From the NCBI GenBank assembly GCA_005116795.1, contig SWDL01000105.1:1-15985 (forward strand): a DNA stretch of 15,985 nucleotides, given 5' to 3'. How positions within the stretch are numbered: the stretch's first letter is position 1; every line of letters starts with the position of its first letter. Positions 1-7,889 of this stretch are shown in pieces. This DNA comes from Nitrospira sp. GTDB lineage: Bacteria > Nitrospirota > Nitrospiria > Nitrospirales > Nitrospiraceae. The translations under genes and the position numbers were made by a program. Under the pieces are notes generated by a model, which searched no databases, was not told where the DNA came from, and saw only the letters and a program-made list of their open reading frames with translations.

Positions 1-2848
1 GACGCCAGGCAATGAGATCCTTCTCCAGCCGATCCATGCCGTCGACCGCACGTTGGGCAAACCCCCCCGCGAGGTACAGGCGGTGGGCTGTCAACACCTG
101 CGCACAGTCTGGGCTGGCGAAATTCCCATACCCGCGGTCTTCAAACGGCATCGCCAGCCAGTCGCGGTAGCGGCCCATGAGGACGTGATGTTGGGCCACC
201 CATCGTTGCACCAGGCCACGTTCCCGCATGAACTCCCCGACAGGATCCTGGGAGTGAAACCAGAGAGCGAGGGTCCGGGGGCCTGAGACAAACGAGACCG
301 GCGCCTGAGTGCCCACCGGCTGATCGAAGCATTGACTGGCGTGATCGCGCTCCGCCGTTTTCCATTTGGCGTACCCGGCTTTCAGCGGATCCACGGACTC
401 GCCGGCCCCGAAACCCAGGAGGAGAAAATACCCGTTGCGGGTCGGCTCTTCTGCCGCGCTCGGTGGCGCCTGCGTCAATTCGAGGAAGGCCTCGTTCGGT
501 TTCTGCTCCATCACCAGCCAGGTTGCCGCGATCAGGCTGACCGTCAGGAGTGGGAGGCCGACCCCCATGGTCGTCAGAAGGAGTATCAGCCGCAAGGCGA
601 TCCGGGTCGCGTTCACCGTGACATCCATCACGGTACCTAGGCCGACGCGGACCCATCGGGAGACCTGGCGTAGGGGGCGGAAGGGACGACGACGCCGACC
701 GGCGGTAGCGGGCGCGTAGTTGCCCCCCACCGGGATCGACTGCGAGGCGCGGCCCTCTTCCTCCGCTTCAGCTTCCTGGCAGAGCGCGCAGGGATGGATC
801 TCGTGCTCATGGTGTGTCTCGGGCATCGGTTCGGGGGCCGGTTCGGGTTCAACAGCGGAAGACCACTCCTCTCGCTGCACAACGTCTTCGTCGGACTCCG
901 ATACCGGCTCCCAGGTCGACTTTTCAACCGGAGCGAGAGGCTCGCCGAGCGCTTCCTCTGTCGTCAACGGTTCCGGTTCCTGCATCTGGAGCGTCATCTC
1001 ACGATCAGACGGAGGCGTCAGGCCCACCGGCTCTGGGGCCGTCTCAGGCTCGGGAGCCGTGGCAACCGGGATGTCTTCCTCGGTGCCGTCACGCGCGACC
1101 ACCGGCTGAGAGACAACGCCCACCAGGGGCTCAGGCTCGGACATATCCGACAAGAATTCCTCAGCCGCGCGGGCTTCCATCCTCACCGGCTCGTTTTGGA
1201 CCGAGCTGAGAACTACGCCGGCCTCGACGATAGGGGCAGTCTCCACCTCGGATTCCGTGAAGACGAGGGGCTCGGCGGCGACGCACTCGGTCTCGATCGG
1301 AGTTGCGGTTGGTTCGACCTGAGCCACTTCATCTTGGAGTCGCGGCTGGACGACTTCTCCTTCCTGCTGCTCATCAACCGATGATTCAGGCGACGCCTGG
1401 TGTGACGCAGGCGATTCGGCCTGCGCCGTCTGTGAGACCACGAGGTCCTGTTGCTCGCAATGGCGCTCTGTGGCTGAAGCGTAGGGCGGGACCCCCGTCC
1501 GCTCGGTCAGCGGGGTTTCCTCCCTCATGAAGGTCTGCAGTTCGGCCATCAGCGAAGGATCAATCGATGCGATCGGTGCGACCGAGGCCTGTGCTGGTCT
1601 TGCCGCCGGTCTGAGGGCCTCAGACTCAAGCTCAGGCCCCCCCGGATGAATCAGTGGCAGGTCAGACACAGGAGGCCCGGCTTCGGAATCGGGATGGCTC
1701 CGATCGAAGGGGCGGGCGCCCTCCTCCGGCGTCGGAGAAGACACCGCCGGGGCAGGCCCGCACTGAAGAGATACCTCGACCCGACTGGGGATGGCTTCCC
1801 TTGGTTCCGCCGTTCGGCTGGAGAGAGACCGGCTCCCTGTCGTGTGCTCGGCCAGGAGGCCGGCCGTTCCGGTCTGGTCCGGGAGAGAAATGGCCTTCCG
1901 GGGCGTGGCGACGGCAGATCTGGGTTTGTCCCAGCCAAGGGGTTCCGGCGACAGGGGCTCGTGCATCCACTCTTCGAGAGCGATCACCTCAACGTCCACC
2001 TGGTCGGCCGACTTCCTCCGCCGCTCAGATTGCACGAGGTCGCCCCTGCGAGGGGCGAGGGCGACTTGAGGGGCTTCCTGGCTCGATGGATGAGCGGCAG
2101 CGGGGGGCGCCTCAATCGGCTCAGCCGGCGCAACCGGGGCCTGTGACGGCGCCGCCTCTGCAGTGGAACAGGCCGCCGCAGCCTCTCTCGTTGATTGGAT
2201 GTCCGAATGAACGGCGTTCACTCCTAACAGGTCCGCTCCCATCGGGAGAGGTTCGGGCGTCGCCGCCACGACCGGCTCCGCAGGCGGAGCCATAGGGGCG
2301 ACCGGCGGTGGAGGAACCGGTGGAGCGAAGGCCGCGGCGAGCGGCACGACATCAGGATGGTCGGGCGCGAGAGCCGTCACTTTTCCGTAGAGACGCTCTG
2401 CCTGCGCCCGATCCTCCGGATCGGGAAATTCCAACAAGATCGTCACGGCCTTGGCGAACTCGGAGACCGACTCCGCCATCTTTCCCTGCGCTTCACAAGC
2501 CTGGCCGAGCAACTCGAGAAAGGGAACGTACCGCGACGCAGCGGCCAGGTACTCGCGCAGATAGGACTCCGCCTTGGCGAACTCCCGCCGCTGCATGGAT
2601 TCTCGTGCCAGCGCTTCGAATGCGGCCTTCGCCGCCATCAAGCTTCCTGACTTGAGGTGCAATTGAGCGGAGAGCCGGCGGGCCAGTTCGTGGCCGGGCT
2701 CCTTGTCGAGCAGCAACTTCAGTAACCCTGAGGCGTGCGAATAATTTCCTGCATCAATGGCCGCGCGAGCCTCCACCAACGGAGACGCGTCAGCGCCCCC
2801 CTTCGGCGAGGGCTTATGGGACGGGGATACGTCTTTCCGTTTGATCAT
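1..2848 (-). CDS. Large single-pass membrane protein: TPR-like N-terminus, long Pro/Glu-rich linker, His/Cys cluster (3'-truncated by window edge)
   Basis: One frame stays open from the ATG at 2848 down to base 2 (949 codons, no stop), so the C-terminus lies outside the window. Residues about 15-165 are helical and TPR-like, with Ala-rich pairs such as ARAAIDAGNYSHASGLLKLL. Residues about 170-730 are low-complexity, rich in Pro, Ala, Glu and Val, and probably disordered. Just before the membrane lies H679-H-x-H682-x2-H685-x-C687-x2-C690. An Arg-rich stretch then precedes a hydrophobic helix at about 752-783, followed by at least 165 residues that would be outside the membrane. The TPR part and linker would be cytoplasmic. 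A GGAAG about 11 bases before the ATG is a weak ribosome site. I do not recognise the family. Adaptor or scaffold roles are common for TPR plus disordered linker plus one helix, but this is inference. The frame is certain; the function is unknown. Confidence 0.85.
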   Translation of the reverse strand, partial: MIKRKDVSPSHKPSPKGGADASPLVEARAAIDAGNYSHASGLLKLLLDKEPGHELARRLSAQLHLKSGSLMAAKAAFEALARESMQRREFAKAESYLREYLAAASRYVPFLELLGQACEAQGKMAESVSEFAKAVTILLEFPDPEDRAQAERLYGKVTALAPDHPDVVPLAAAFAPPVPPPPVAPMAPPAEPVVAATPEPLPMGADLLGVNAVHSDIQSTREAAAACSTAEAAPSQAPVAPAEPIEAPPAAAHPSSQEAPQVALAPRRGDLVQSERRRKSADQVDVEVIALEEWMHEPLSPEPLGWDKPRSAVATPRKAISLPDQTGTAGLLAEHTTGSRSLSSRTAEPREAIPSRVEVSLQCGPAPAVSSPTPEEGARPFDRSHPDSEAGPPVSDLPLIHPGGPELESEALRPAARPAQASVAPIASIDPSLMAELQTFMREETPLTERTGVPPYASATERHCEQQDLVVSQTAQAESPASHQASPESSVDEQQEGEVVQPRLQDEVAQVEPTATPIETECVAAEPLVFTESEVETAPIVEAGVVLSSVQNEPVRMEARAAEEFLSDMSEPEPLVGVVSQPVVARDGTEEDIPVATAPEPETAPEPVGLTPPSDREMTLQMQEPEPLTTEEALGEPLAPVEKSTWEPVSESDEDVVQREEWSSAVEPEPAPEPMPETHHEHEIHPCALCQEAEAEEEGRASQSIPVGGNYAPATAGRRRRPFRPLRQVSRWVRVGLGTVMDVTVNATRIALRLILLLTTMGVGLPLLTVSLIAATWLVMEQKPNEAFLELTQAPPSAAEEPTRNGYFLLLGFGAGESVDPLKAGYAKWKTAERDHASQCFDQPVGTQAPVSFVSGPRTLALWFHSQDPVGEFMRERGLVQRWVAQHHVLMGRYRDWLAMPFEDRGYGNFASPDCAQVLTAHRLYLAGGFAQRAVDGMDRLEKDLIAWR

Positions 2849-3280
2849 CGTGGAATCGCCACTTCCGGGCAATCTGCGCGGGGCCCTCCCGGCGTAAGAC
2901 GGAATGCCCTGGCCCCACTCCTGGGTCCCCAATGGATACCGGATACCGCGCGAATGGGTCTCGAACAAGGTGACACTGCGACTCGCCCACAGTCGAGCCG
3001 TAACAGTATAAGTCTAGCAGCCGCCGACGAAGACAGAGAGAGAACGTGAAGAGGGGAGAGGGACGATCTGTGGGAACGCGGAGCAGCACCCGTTGATGCG
3101 CATTGCTGAATGAGGTGCGATGGGGAGAGAACGCCGAAGCCTGTATGGGCCAGGGAGGTCCGCCGCCCCCTCGTCGCGATTGAAGCAGTCCCGACACGGA
3201 ACGGGAGACGAATCCACCGCCCGCAGAGGAGGCCTTCACCGCGTCGATCGGCGAGAGACGTCGCTGGACAGTCCGCGAGC
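2849..3280. other. Intergenic region, 432 bases, no convincing gene
   Basis: This lies between the start of the large minus-strand protein and the end of the minus-strand CxxC protein. Frames crossing it have no family motif. On the minus strand there is a TATACT hexamer (plus-strand agtata, 3005-3010), but only a poor -35 partner about 17 bases upstream, so it is a weak promoter candidate for the large protein with a leader of about 150 bases. I see no clear terminator or RNA gene. Confidence 0.5.
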
Positions 3281-3598
3281 CTAGGCGGCCCCGGTCTTGA
3301 GCGTCGCCGTCTCGCCCGCCCCGGTCGAGCAGAGGGAGTGAATCTTCATCCGGTGGCGCGCCCGGCTCCGCTGGTGCGACCCCCCGTTATGTTGCAGGGA
3401 GCGGTTCAGCAGGACGATGGGGTCCGTATGGGCCCCACACTGGAGGCACCGGTGCACCGGGAGCCGTACAGGCCCCGTGTCGCACAGGAACTCGACGAGC
3501 TCTTCCGGAATCAGAAATCCCCCGCATCGCCGGCAGGCGGGCTCTTCCAGCATCTGGGGATACTGGAGGCTGATGGTCCTGGCTGAAAACTCAGGCAT
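3281..3598 (-). CDS. Small protein with two CxxC knuckles (putative zinc ribbon)
   Basis: A 105-residue protein with C22-R-R-C25-G-G and C51-L-Q-C54-G about 26 residues apart, the spacing of a zinc ribbon. A further Cys is at position 39. After the second knuckle comes DPIVLLNRSLQ, which I recall as a recurring ending (DPVILQNR) in small Nitrospira proteins with paired CxxC. The last 35 residues are Arg/Ser/Gly-rich and less protein-like. The start at 3598 has AAGAAGG only about two bases away, which is close; the Met at residue 16 is an alternative but has no ribosome site. A 158-codon frame on the other strand covers the same bases and lacks any motif. Function is unknown; metal binding is inferred from the Cys pattern. 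It is divergent from the kinase operon. Confidence 0.65.
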   Translation of the reverse strand: MPEFSARTISLQYPQMLEEPACRRCGGFLIPEELVEFLCDTGPVRLPVHRCLQCGAHTDPIVLLNRSLQHNGGSHQRSRARHRMKIHSLCSTGAGETATLKTGAA

Positions 3599-3780
3599 AC
3601 CTTCTTGCTAAGCAAAGGGAGTGCCGGGTCTCCCACGGAGGAGGAAAAGGAGCGATCGACTGATTTTCCTAGGCGATTCGCTCTTTTCATCAATCGGCCA
3701 TGAACAAGGATGTGCATGGGGTGGCCTTCATACGATTCGGTCTACCCAAATACATCCCATTGATTTATCATGGTTTCGCT

Positions 3781-3800
3781 CTGTAGTGGTTTCCCTACAG
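3781..3800. repeat. Inverted repeat upstream of the kinase operon
   Basis: Perfect 6-base arms CTGTAG and CTACAG separated by 8 bases. It lies 67-86 bases upstream of the kinase GTG start, in the divergent intergenic region 3599-3866. It could be an operator or a small hairpin; no T-run follows. Confidence 0.5.
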
Positions 3801-3817
3801 TTGTGAAGGGAAATACC

Positions 3818-3832
3818 GACAGTGTTACTGTC
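3818..3832. repeat. Inverted repeat GACAGT-GTT-ACTGTC upstream of the kinase operon
   Basis: Perfect 6-3-6 palindrome, 35-49 bases upstream of the GTG start, and the second palindrome in this gap. It contains GACA and TGTC, the words of the TGTC-N10-GACA site recalled for enterobacterial GlrR, but in the opposite order and with a shorter spacer. Autoregulation by the operon's own regulator is therefore only a possibility. Confidence 0.5.
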
Positions 3833-3866
3833 ATGTCCATTATGTGAAGTTGGGTAGGGGTGTGCC

Positions 3867-5342
3867 GTGCGACTCTCCGTGTTCTGGCGCCTGGCGTTTG
3901 CCCTCTTTGCCATCATTGTGGTGATGGCCGGGGTCAATATGTATGCACTGACCCAACTCCGCCAGCTCACGACGCTCAGTACGGGTCTGGTCTCGGACCA
4001 CTATCCTGCAATTGACTCGGCCAAGCGTCTGCTGGAGAACCTGTATATCCAACTCGGCAGCGAGAAGAAATATCGCGTGCTGAAGGACCCGGTCTTTCTG
4101 AAGAGCTTTGACGAGGAGGCGCAGGATTTTCGGCGTGACCTCCAGGCTCTCCGGACAAAAGAGACGAGCGACCAGGAACTGAAGCTGCTCGGAGACGTCG
4201 AGCGGCTGCATGAAGACTATCGGAAGCTGGTGATCTCCAGCGTCGATCAGGTCGGAGACACCGCGATGGAGGCGGCGCGCCAATACGACACCTCGCGCGA
4301 TGTGCTGATGACCCGCATCACGGACTCTCTTCGGTCGTACATCACCCTGCATGAGGGAGCGGTCACGACGGGGCTGAGCGATTCGCACGCGAGGACGGTC
4401 CAGGCGGAGGTCATCACTGAGCAGTTGGTGATCGTCGCCGTCCTGCTGGCCTTGGCCCTGGCGGGGATTGCGAGTTACAGCATCCTCCATCCCTTGCGCC
4501 GGCTTCAAGAGCATATCCGGCATATCGGCCAAGGTCAATTCGGCAAGGCGGTGCAGGTCAAGGCGCCGAGCGAACTGCGGGAGCTGGTCGATACCGTCAA
4601 CTGGATGGCGAAGAAGCTCCAGGAGCTTGACGACATGAAGGCGGAATTTCTGGCCCATATCTCCCACGAGTTACGCACGCCGCTCGCGTCGATCCGTGAA
4701 GGCACGCAGCTCATGCTGGATCAGATTCCTGGTCCACTCAGCCCGGACCAGCGCGAGACGCTGCTCATCATGGCGGACAGTTGCGAGCGCTTGATCCGGC
4801 TGATCTCCACCCTGCTCGACCTCTCCAAGATGGAGGCCGGCATGATGGAGTATCGATTTGCCCTGACGGACCTCAAGCGGATCGCCGACGTTTCGATCAA
4901 CAAGGTCCGGCTCCTGGCCGACCGGAAGCACATCAAGATTCTGACGGAGCTGCCCACGGATCGGCTCCGCGTTCCTGCGGATGCGGCCCGCATCGAGCAG
5001 GTGCTGGACAACCTGCTCTCCAACGCCCTGAAATTCAGCAGTGAAGGCGGCATGGTCAAATTGGCCATGGAGGTTCAACTCAAGCCCGGCCTTGTCGGGG
5101 TCTCGGTCTCCGACACCGGGCTCGGGATTCCGGCTGAGGACCTTCCGCACATCTTTGAGCGGTTCTATCAAGGGCGGGGACAGACGAAGCCGGGGCTCGC
5201 CGGCAGCGGGCTCGGCTTGGCCTTGGCGAAAAAGGTGGTCGAAGCGCACAAGGGAAAAATCTGGGCGGAAAGTGAAGCCGGGAAGGGCACGGCGATGCAC
5301 TTCGTCTTGCCGATGGCCAGAGAGCGGGGGGCAGCGGCATGA
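3867..5342 (+). CDS. glrK: GlrK/QseE-type sensor histidine kinase
   Basis: A 491-residue inner-membrane histidine kinase. Order of parts: TM helix at about 8-28, periplasmic helical sensor at about 29-183, TM helix at about 185-208, HAMP linker, HisKA with HISHELRTPL (phosphoacceptor His267), N box with DNLLSNAL (N382 to about 389), G1 DTGLGIP (from D416), F box FERFYQ, G2 GSGLGLAL (from G446). All catalytic boxes are intact, so it should autophosphorylate and pass phosphate to the regulator two genes downstream. The start is GTG, preceded by TAGGGG about 7 bases away; a later start would lose the first TM helix. It overlaps the lipoprotein gene by ATGA. The GlrK name rests on gene order (kinase, lipoprotein, GlrR-like regulator); the kinase sequence alone would only support a HAMP-type sensor kinase. 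Two palindromes precede it. Confidence 0.88.
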   Translation: MRLSVFWRLAFALFAIIVVMAGVNMYALTQLRQLTTLSTGLVSDHYPAIDSAKRLLENLYIQLGSEKKYRVLKDPVFLKSFDEEAQDFRRDLQALRTKETSDQELKLLGDVERLHEDYRKLVISSVDQVGDTAMEAARQYDTSRDVLMTRITDSLRSYITLHEGAVTTGLSDSHARTVQAEVITEQLVIVAVLLALALAGIASYSILHPLRRLQEHIRHIGQGQFGKAVQVKAPSELRELVDTVNWMAKKLQELDDMKAEFLAHISHELRTPLASIREGTQLMLDQIPGPLSPDQRETLLIMADSCERLIRLISTLLDLSKMEAGMMEYRFALTDLKRIADVSINKVRLLADRKHIKILTELPTDRLRVPADAARIEQVLDNLLSNALKFSSEGGMVKLAMEVQLKPGLVGVSVSDTGLGIPAEDLPHIFERFYQGRGQTKPGLAGSGLGLALAKKVVEAHKGKIWAESEAGKGTAMHFVLPMARERGAAA

Positions 5343-5971
5343 ATGGGCCTGTCTCGGCGATCGCCCTGTTCGCAGTCGGCCTGTTTGGGCTTCAGGCCTG
5401 TGGCTTCTTCGCGCCCAAAGAGGAGGTCCGGGTCGTGACTCCTCCGCCGCCTCCGCCGATGCCGCTCCTACCGGCCACGGCGCCGCTGCTCATCCCCGAT
5501 GGGCGGGATATAAAATTCCTTCAAACGATGGTGAAGGAGCAGGAGGCCCTGTATGCCTCTTGTGGGGAAAAGTGGCCCTGCGAGCGAGTGTACTATCACA
5601 AGGGGCTCCTGGCCCTCTATGAGAACCGTGACGCGGCCGCCAAGCATTTCCAGAAAGTCATCCTGACGGCGCCGAAAAGTCGTCTGGCGGCTTCCAGCAT
5701 GGTCTGGCTCCAGGTCTTACAGGATCCTCGGATCGCCTCGGACCGCGACGGACCCTTCGCGCTGGCGGCGGATCGGCTGATTCGTGACCTGCTCGATCGA
5801 GAACTGGCCGTCCATCAGGCGACCAGGGCCCGTGAACAGACCGCCGGCTCCGTGCAGGAACTGCAGGACGCCCTCGCCCATCGAGACAAGAAGTTGAAGC
5901 AACTCTCCAGCCAACTGGAGGCCTTGAAGCAAATCGATCAAGAACTCAAGGATAAGGCCAGACCACGATGA
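5339..5971 (+). CDS. qseG: QseG-like outer-membrane lipoprotein of the GlrK/GlrR operon
   Basis: A 210-residue predicted lipoprotein. It has a short hydrophobic signal ending in the lipobox L18-Q19-A20-C21. Residue 22 is Gly, not Asp, so outer-membrane sorting is allowed. A proline run at about 37-43 follows, then a helical core with C-x6-C (ASCGEKWPC), then a C-terminal coiled coil (about 163-205) rich in Leu, Gln and Lys. The ATG lies inside the kinase stop (ATGA), and its own stop overlaps the regulator's start in the same way, so the three are translationally coupled. In enterobacteria the middle gene of qseE-qseG-qseF is a lipoprotein of similar size (about 237 residues) that interacts with the kinase in the periplasm. 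The same job is inferred from position, size and lipobox; residue-level similarity was not tested. Confidence 0.75.
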   Translation: MNGPVSAIALFAVGLFGLQACGFFAPKEEVRVVTPPPPPPMPLLPATAPLLIPDGRDIKFLQTMVKEQEALYASCGEKWPCERVYYHKGLLALYENRDAAAKHFQKVILTAPKSRLAASSMVWLQVLQDPRIASDRDGPFALAADRLIRDLLDRELAVHQATRAREQTAGSVQELQDALAHRDKKLKQLSSQLEALKQIDQELKDKARPR

Positions 5972-7434
5972 CCACCACACCATCCACTCCCGCGCGTGAA
6001 CGAGCGACCGATCTGAAGGATTCCCCGAGTCAGGAGCGGATTCTGGTCGTGGATGACGATCAGAATCTCTTGCACCTGCTGAAGATGCGCCTGTTGGCCA
6101 TGGGATTCAGCGTGACGACCTGTACCACGGGCGAGGACGGGATCGCCGAGGCCCAGAAAGAGGTCTTCGACATGGCCATTACCGATCTCCGCCTTCCGGG
6201 GCAGGATGGACTCGCCGTCATGGAAGAGCTGTTGGTGATCAATCCGGCGCTGCCGGTCCTCGTCCTCACCGCCCACGGCAGCATTCCGAACGCCGTCGAG
6301 GCCATGCGCAAGGGCGCCTACGGGTACCTCACCAAGCCCTTCGACGTCACCGAGCTCAAGGTCTACATCGAGAAGGCGCTCACGCAGCAGCGGATGAGCC
6401 GAGAAATTCGGCGATTGAAATCGTTGGTGAAGGAGCTCTACGGCCTGGAAAACGTCGTGGCCCGGAGCGCGAAAATGCAGATCCTCCTCCAGCAGGTCGC
6501 GCAGGTGGCGGATACCGACACGACCGTCTGCATTACCGGCGAAACCGGAACCGGCAAGGAAGTCATCGCGCGAGTGTTGCACTGCAACAGCAAGCGGTCC
6601 CGGGGCGCGTTCATCGCGGTCAACTGCGGAGCGATTCCCGATAATCTGTTCGAGAGCGAATTGTTCGGCCACGTCCGCGGAGCCTTTACCGGCGCCTTCG
6701 GCGCCAAACGAGGCCTGTTCCAAAGCGCAAGCGGCGGGACCCTGTTCCTGGACGAGATCGGCGAGATGCCGCTGCCGCTCCAGGTCAAGTTGCTGCGCGC
6801 GATTCAGGAACGCGAAGTCCGGGAGGTCGGCGCCGAGTACTCGCGCAAGGTGGACGTCCGGATCATCACCGCGACCAACCGGGATCTCACCGAAGCCGTC
6901 AAGGCCGGGAAATTCCGGGAGGATCTCTACTATCGCATCCAGGTGGTCCCCCTCCATGTGCCGCCGCTCCGCGAGCGTCGGGACGACATTCCGCTGCTCG
7001 CCCAGCATTTCCTGGAACAAAGCGCGACGAGGATGACCAAGCGGATCCGGGGCTTTCAACGCGACGCGATTCAGAAGCTCACCGTCTATTCATGGCCTGG
7101 GAATGTCCGGGAACTGGAAAACGTCATCGAAAAAGCGGTGGTCATGGCGACACAGGACTTGATCACGGCGGAGCTGATGCCGGCCCTGGCTCAGGCGGGG
7201 GAAGGGCAGTTCAAGCCTCTGACAGAGGCCAAGGAAGAATTCGAGCAGAACTACCTGCGCGAGCTGGTCCAGCTCGCCGGCGGCAACATTTCCCGAGCCG
7301 CGCAGATGGCGGGACGTTATCGGGCCGACTTTTACAAGCTCCTCAAGAAATACGGCTTGCATCCGTCGGACAGTCGCCTGCGCCAGGAAGCGGAACTGGA
7401 AGAGGAAGAGGCCTCTGGGCCGGCGGAGGAGTGA
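5968..7434 (+). CDS. glrR: GlrR/QseF-type sigma-54-dependent response regulator
   Basis: A 488-residue NtrC-class regulator. Receiver domain at about 24-135 with acidic pocket D29-D30, phosphoacceptor D73, T101 and K123. AAA+ domain with Walker A GETGTGKE (191-198), sigma-54 contact loop GAFTGA (238-243) and Walker B LFLDEIG (259-265). A Fis-type helix-turn-helix lies near the C-terminus (about 437-462). The tail (PLTEAKEEFEQNYLRELVQL, later AAQMAGRYRADFYKLLKKY) closely resembles E. coli GlrR as I remember it (FELNYLRKLL, AARMAGRNRTEFYKLL), which is why I choose GlrR over a generic NtrC-like label. Phosphorylated protein would activate sigma-54 promoters; I found no convincing -24/-12 element in the window, so targets are elsewhere or missed. 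The start overlaps the lipoprotein stop by ATGA. An acidic tail of about 15 residues follows the HTH. Confidence 0.92.
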   Translation: MTTTPSTPARERATDLKDSPSQERILVVDDDQNLLHLLKMRLLAMGFSVTTCTTGEDGIAEAQKEVFDMAITDLRLPGQDGLAVMEELLVINPALPVLVLTAHGSIPNAVEAMRKGAYGYLTKPFDVTELKVYIEKALTQQRMSREIRRLKSLVKELYGLENVVARSAKMQILLQQVAQVADTDTTVCITGETGTGKEVIARVLHCNSKRSRGAFIAVNCGAIPDNLFESELFGHVRGAFTGAFGAKRGLFQSASGGTLFLDEIGEMPLPLQVKLLRAIQEREVREVGAEYSRKVDVRIITATNRDLTEAVKAGKFREDLYYRIQVVPLHVPPLRERRDDIPLLAQHFLEQSATRMTKRIRGFQRDAIQKLTVYSWPGNVRELENVIEKAVVMATQDLITAELMPALAQAGEGQFKPLTEAKEEFEQNYLRELVQLAGGNISRAAQMAGRYRADFYKLLKKYGLHPSDSRLRQEAELEEEEASGPAEE

Positions 7435-7502
7435 CCTTCCGCTGCGGGTCCGTCCGGTCGGATCAGCGGGATCACGTGTCGGGACGGCGGACGGGTTCTG
7501 GG

Positions 7503-7889
7503 CTAGCGGCAAGGATCGAAATCGTAGTAATCGCCCTCGGCCATCCGCGCCCCGATCTGAAACACATAGCCGGACGGAAATCCGCCGGTTTCCTTGTCCT
7601 TGCTGCGGGCGAGGACTTTGCCGCAGCGGACACAATGCTGAATGCCCTCCCAGGAGAGGTGGCCGGCGAGATGCTGAATCGGTCGGGGCTTGGGGTCTGA
7701 ATCCGTGGGGGGCATGAGCACCTGGCGGACTTCGGAGAGCAGTTGAATATAGTGTGCCGGGTCGTCGAGGTCGGACCCCTCGATCACCAAGACCAACAGG
7801 CCGAGGGCTCTGACCCGATCGCCGTTGGCTTCCTGCAGTAACTTCTGCGACAGCACCTGCACTTTTTCATGGATGTCGATGGGATCCAT
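7503..7889 (-). CDS. Small hypothetical protein with CxxC motif
   Basis: A 128-residue soluble protein of unknown family. The first 60 residues are predicted helical (KVQVLSQKLL, then a hydrophobic LGLLVLVIEG, then HYIQLLSEVRQVL). The second half has H85-C86-V-R-C89-G and a last Cys at 127, next to the C-terminus, a possible metal-binding half. The start is fixed by an AAGGAG (plus-strand ctcctt, 7897-7902) seven bases before the ATG at 7889. The same frame stays open to 8162, but that extension is Arg/Pro-rich, has no ribosome site and looks non-coding. It converges on the glrR-like gene with a 68-base gap. No function can be assigned. Confidence 0.72.
   Translation of the reverse strand: MDPIDIHEKVQVLSQKLLQEANGDRVRALGLLVLVIEGSDLDDPAHYIQLLSEVRQVLMPPTDSDPKPRPIQHLAGHLSWEGIQHCVRCGKVLARSKDKETGGFPSGYVFQIGARMAEGDYYDFDPCR

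Noticed and set aside
141..2295. Many plus- and minus-strand frames of 60-213 codons inside the left 2.3 kb
   Set aside because: All lie inside or opposite the 949-codon minus-strand frame. They are high-GC shadows with Arg/Pro-rich, motif-free translations.
2814..3239. Minus-strand 141-codon frame between the large membrane protein and the CxxC protein
   Set aside because: It overlaps the start of the large frame, has no motif or ribosome site, and its composition is not protein-like.
3110..3586. Plus-strand 158-codon frame opposite the CxxC protein
   Set aside because: Arg/Pro-rich without motifs. The opposite strand has two CxxC knuckles at zinc-ribbon spacing.
3599..3866. Sigma-54 (-24/-12) promoter or TGTC-N10-GACA site before the kinase operon
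   Set aside because: I looked for GG-N10-GC and for the GlrR word order and found neither in this gap.
3840..4667. Minus-strand 275-codon frame opposite the histidine kinase
   Set aside because: The plus strand encodes all kinase boxes, so the antisense frame is a codon-bias shadow.
5938..7059. Minus-strand 373-codon frame opposite the glrR-like gene
   Set aside because: The sense strand has complete receiver, AAA+ and HTH motifs. The antisense frame has no domain.
7448..7496. Possible terminator CCGTCCG...CGGACGG between the glrR-like gene and the convergent small gene
   Set aside because: The 7-bp arms have a loop of about 31 bases with no T-run; too weak to call.
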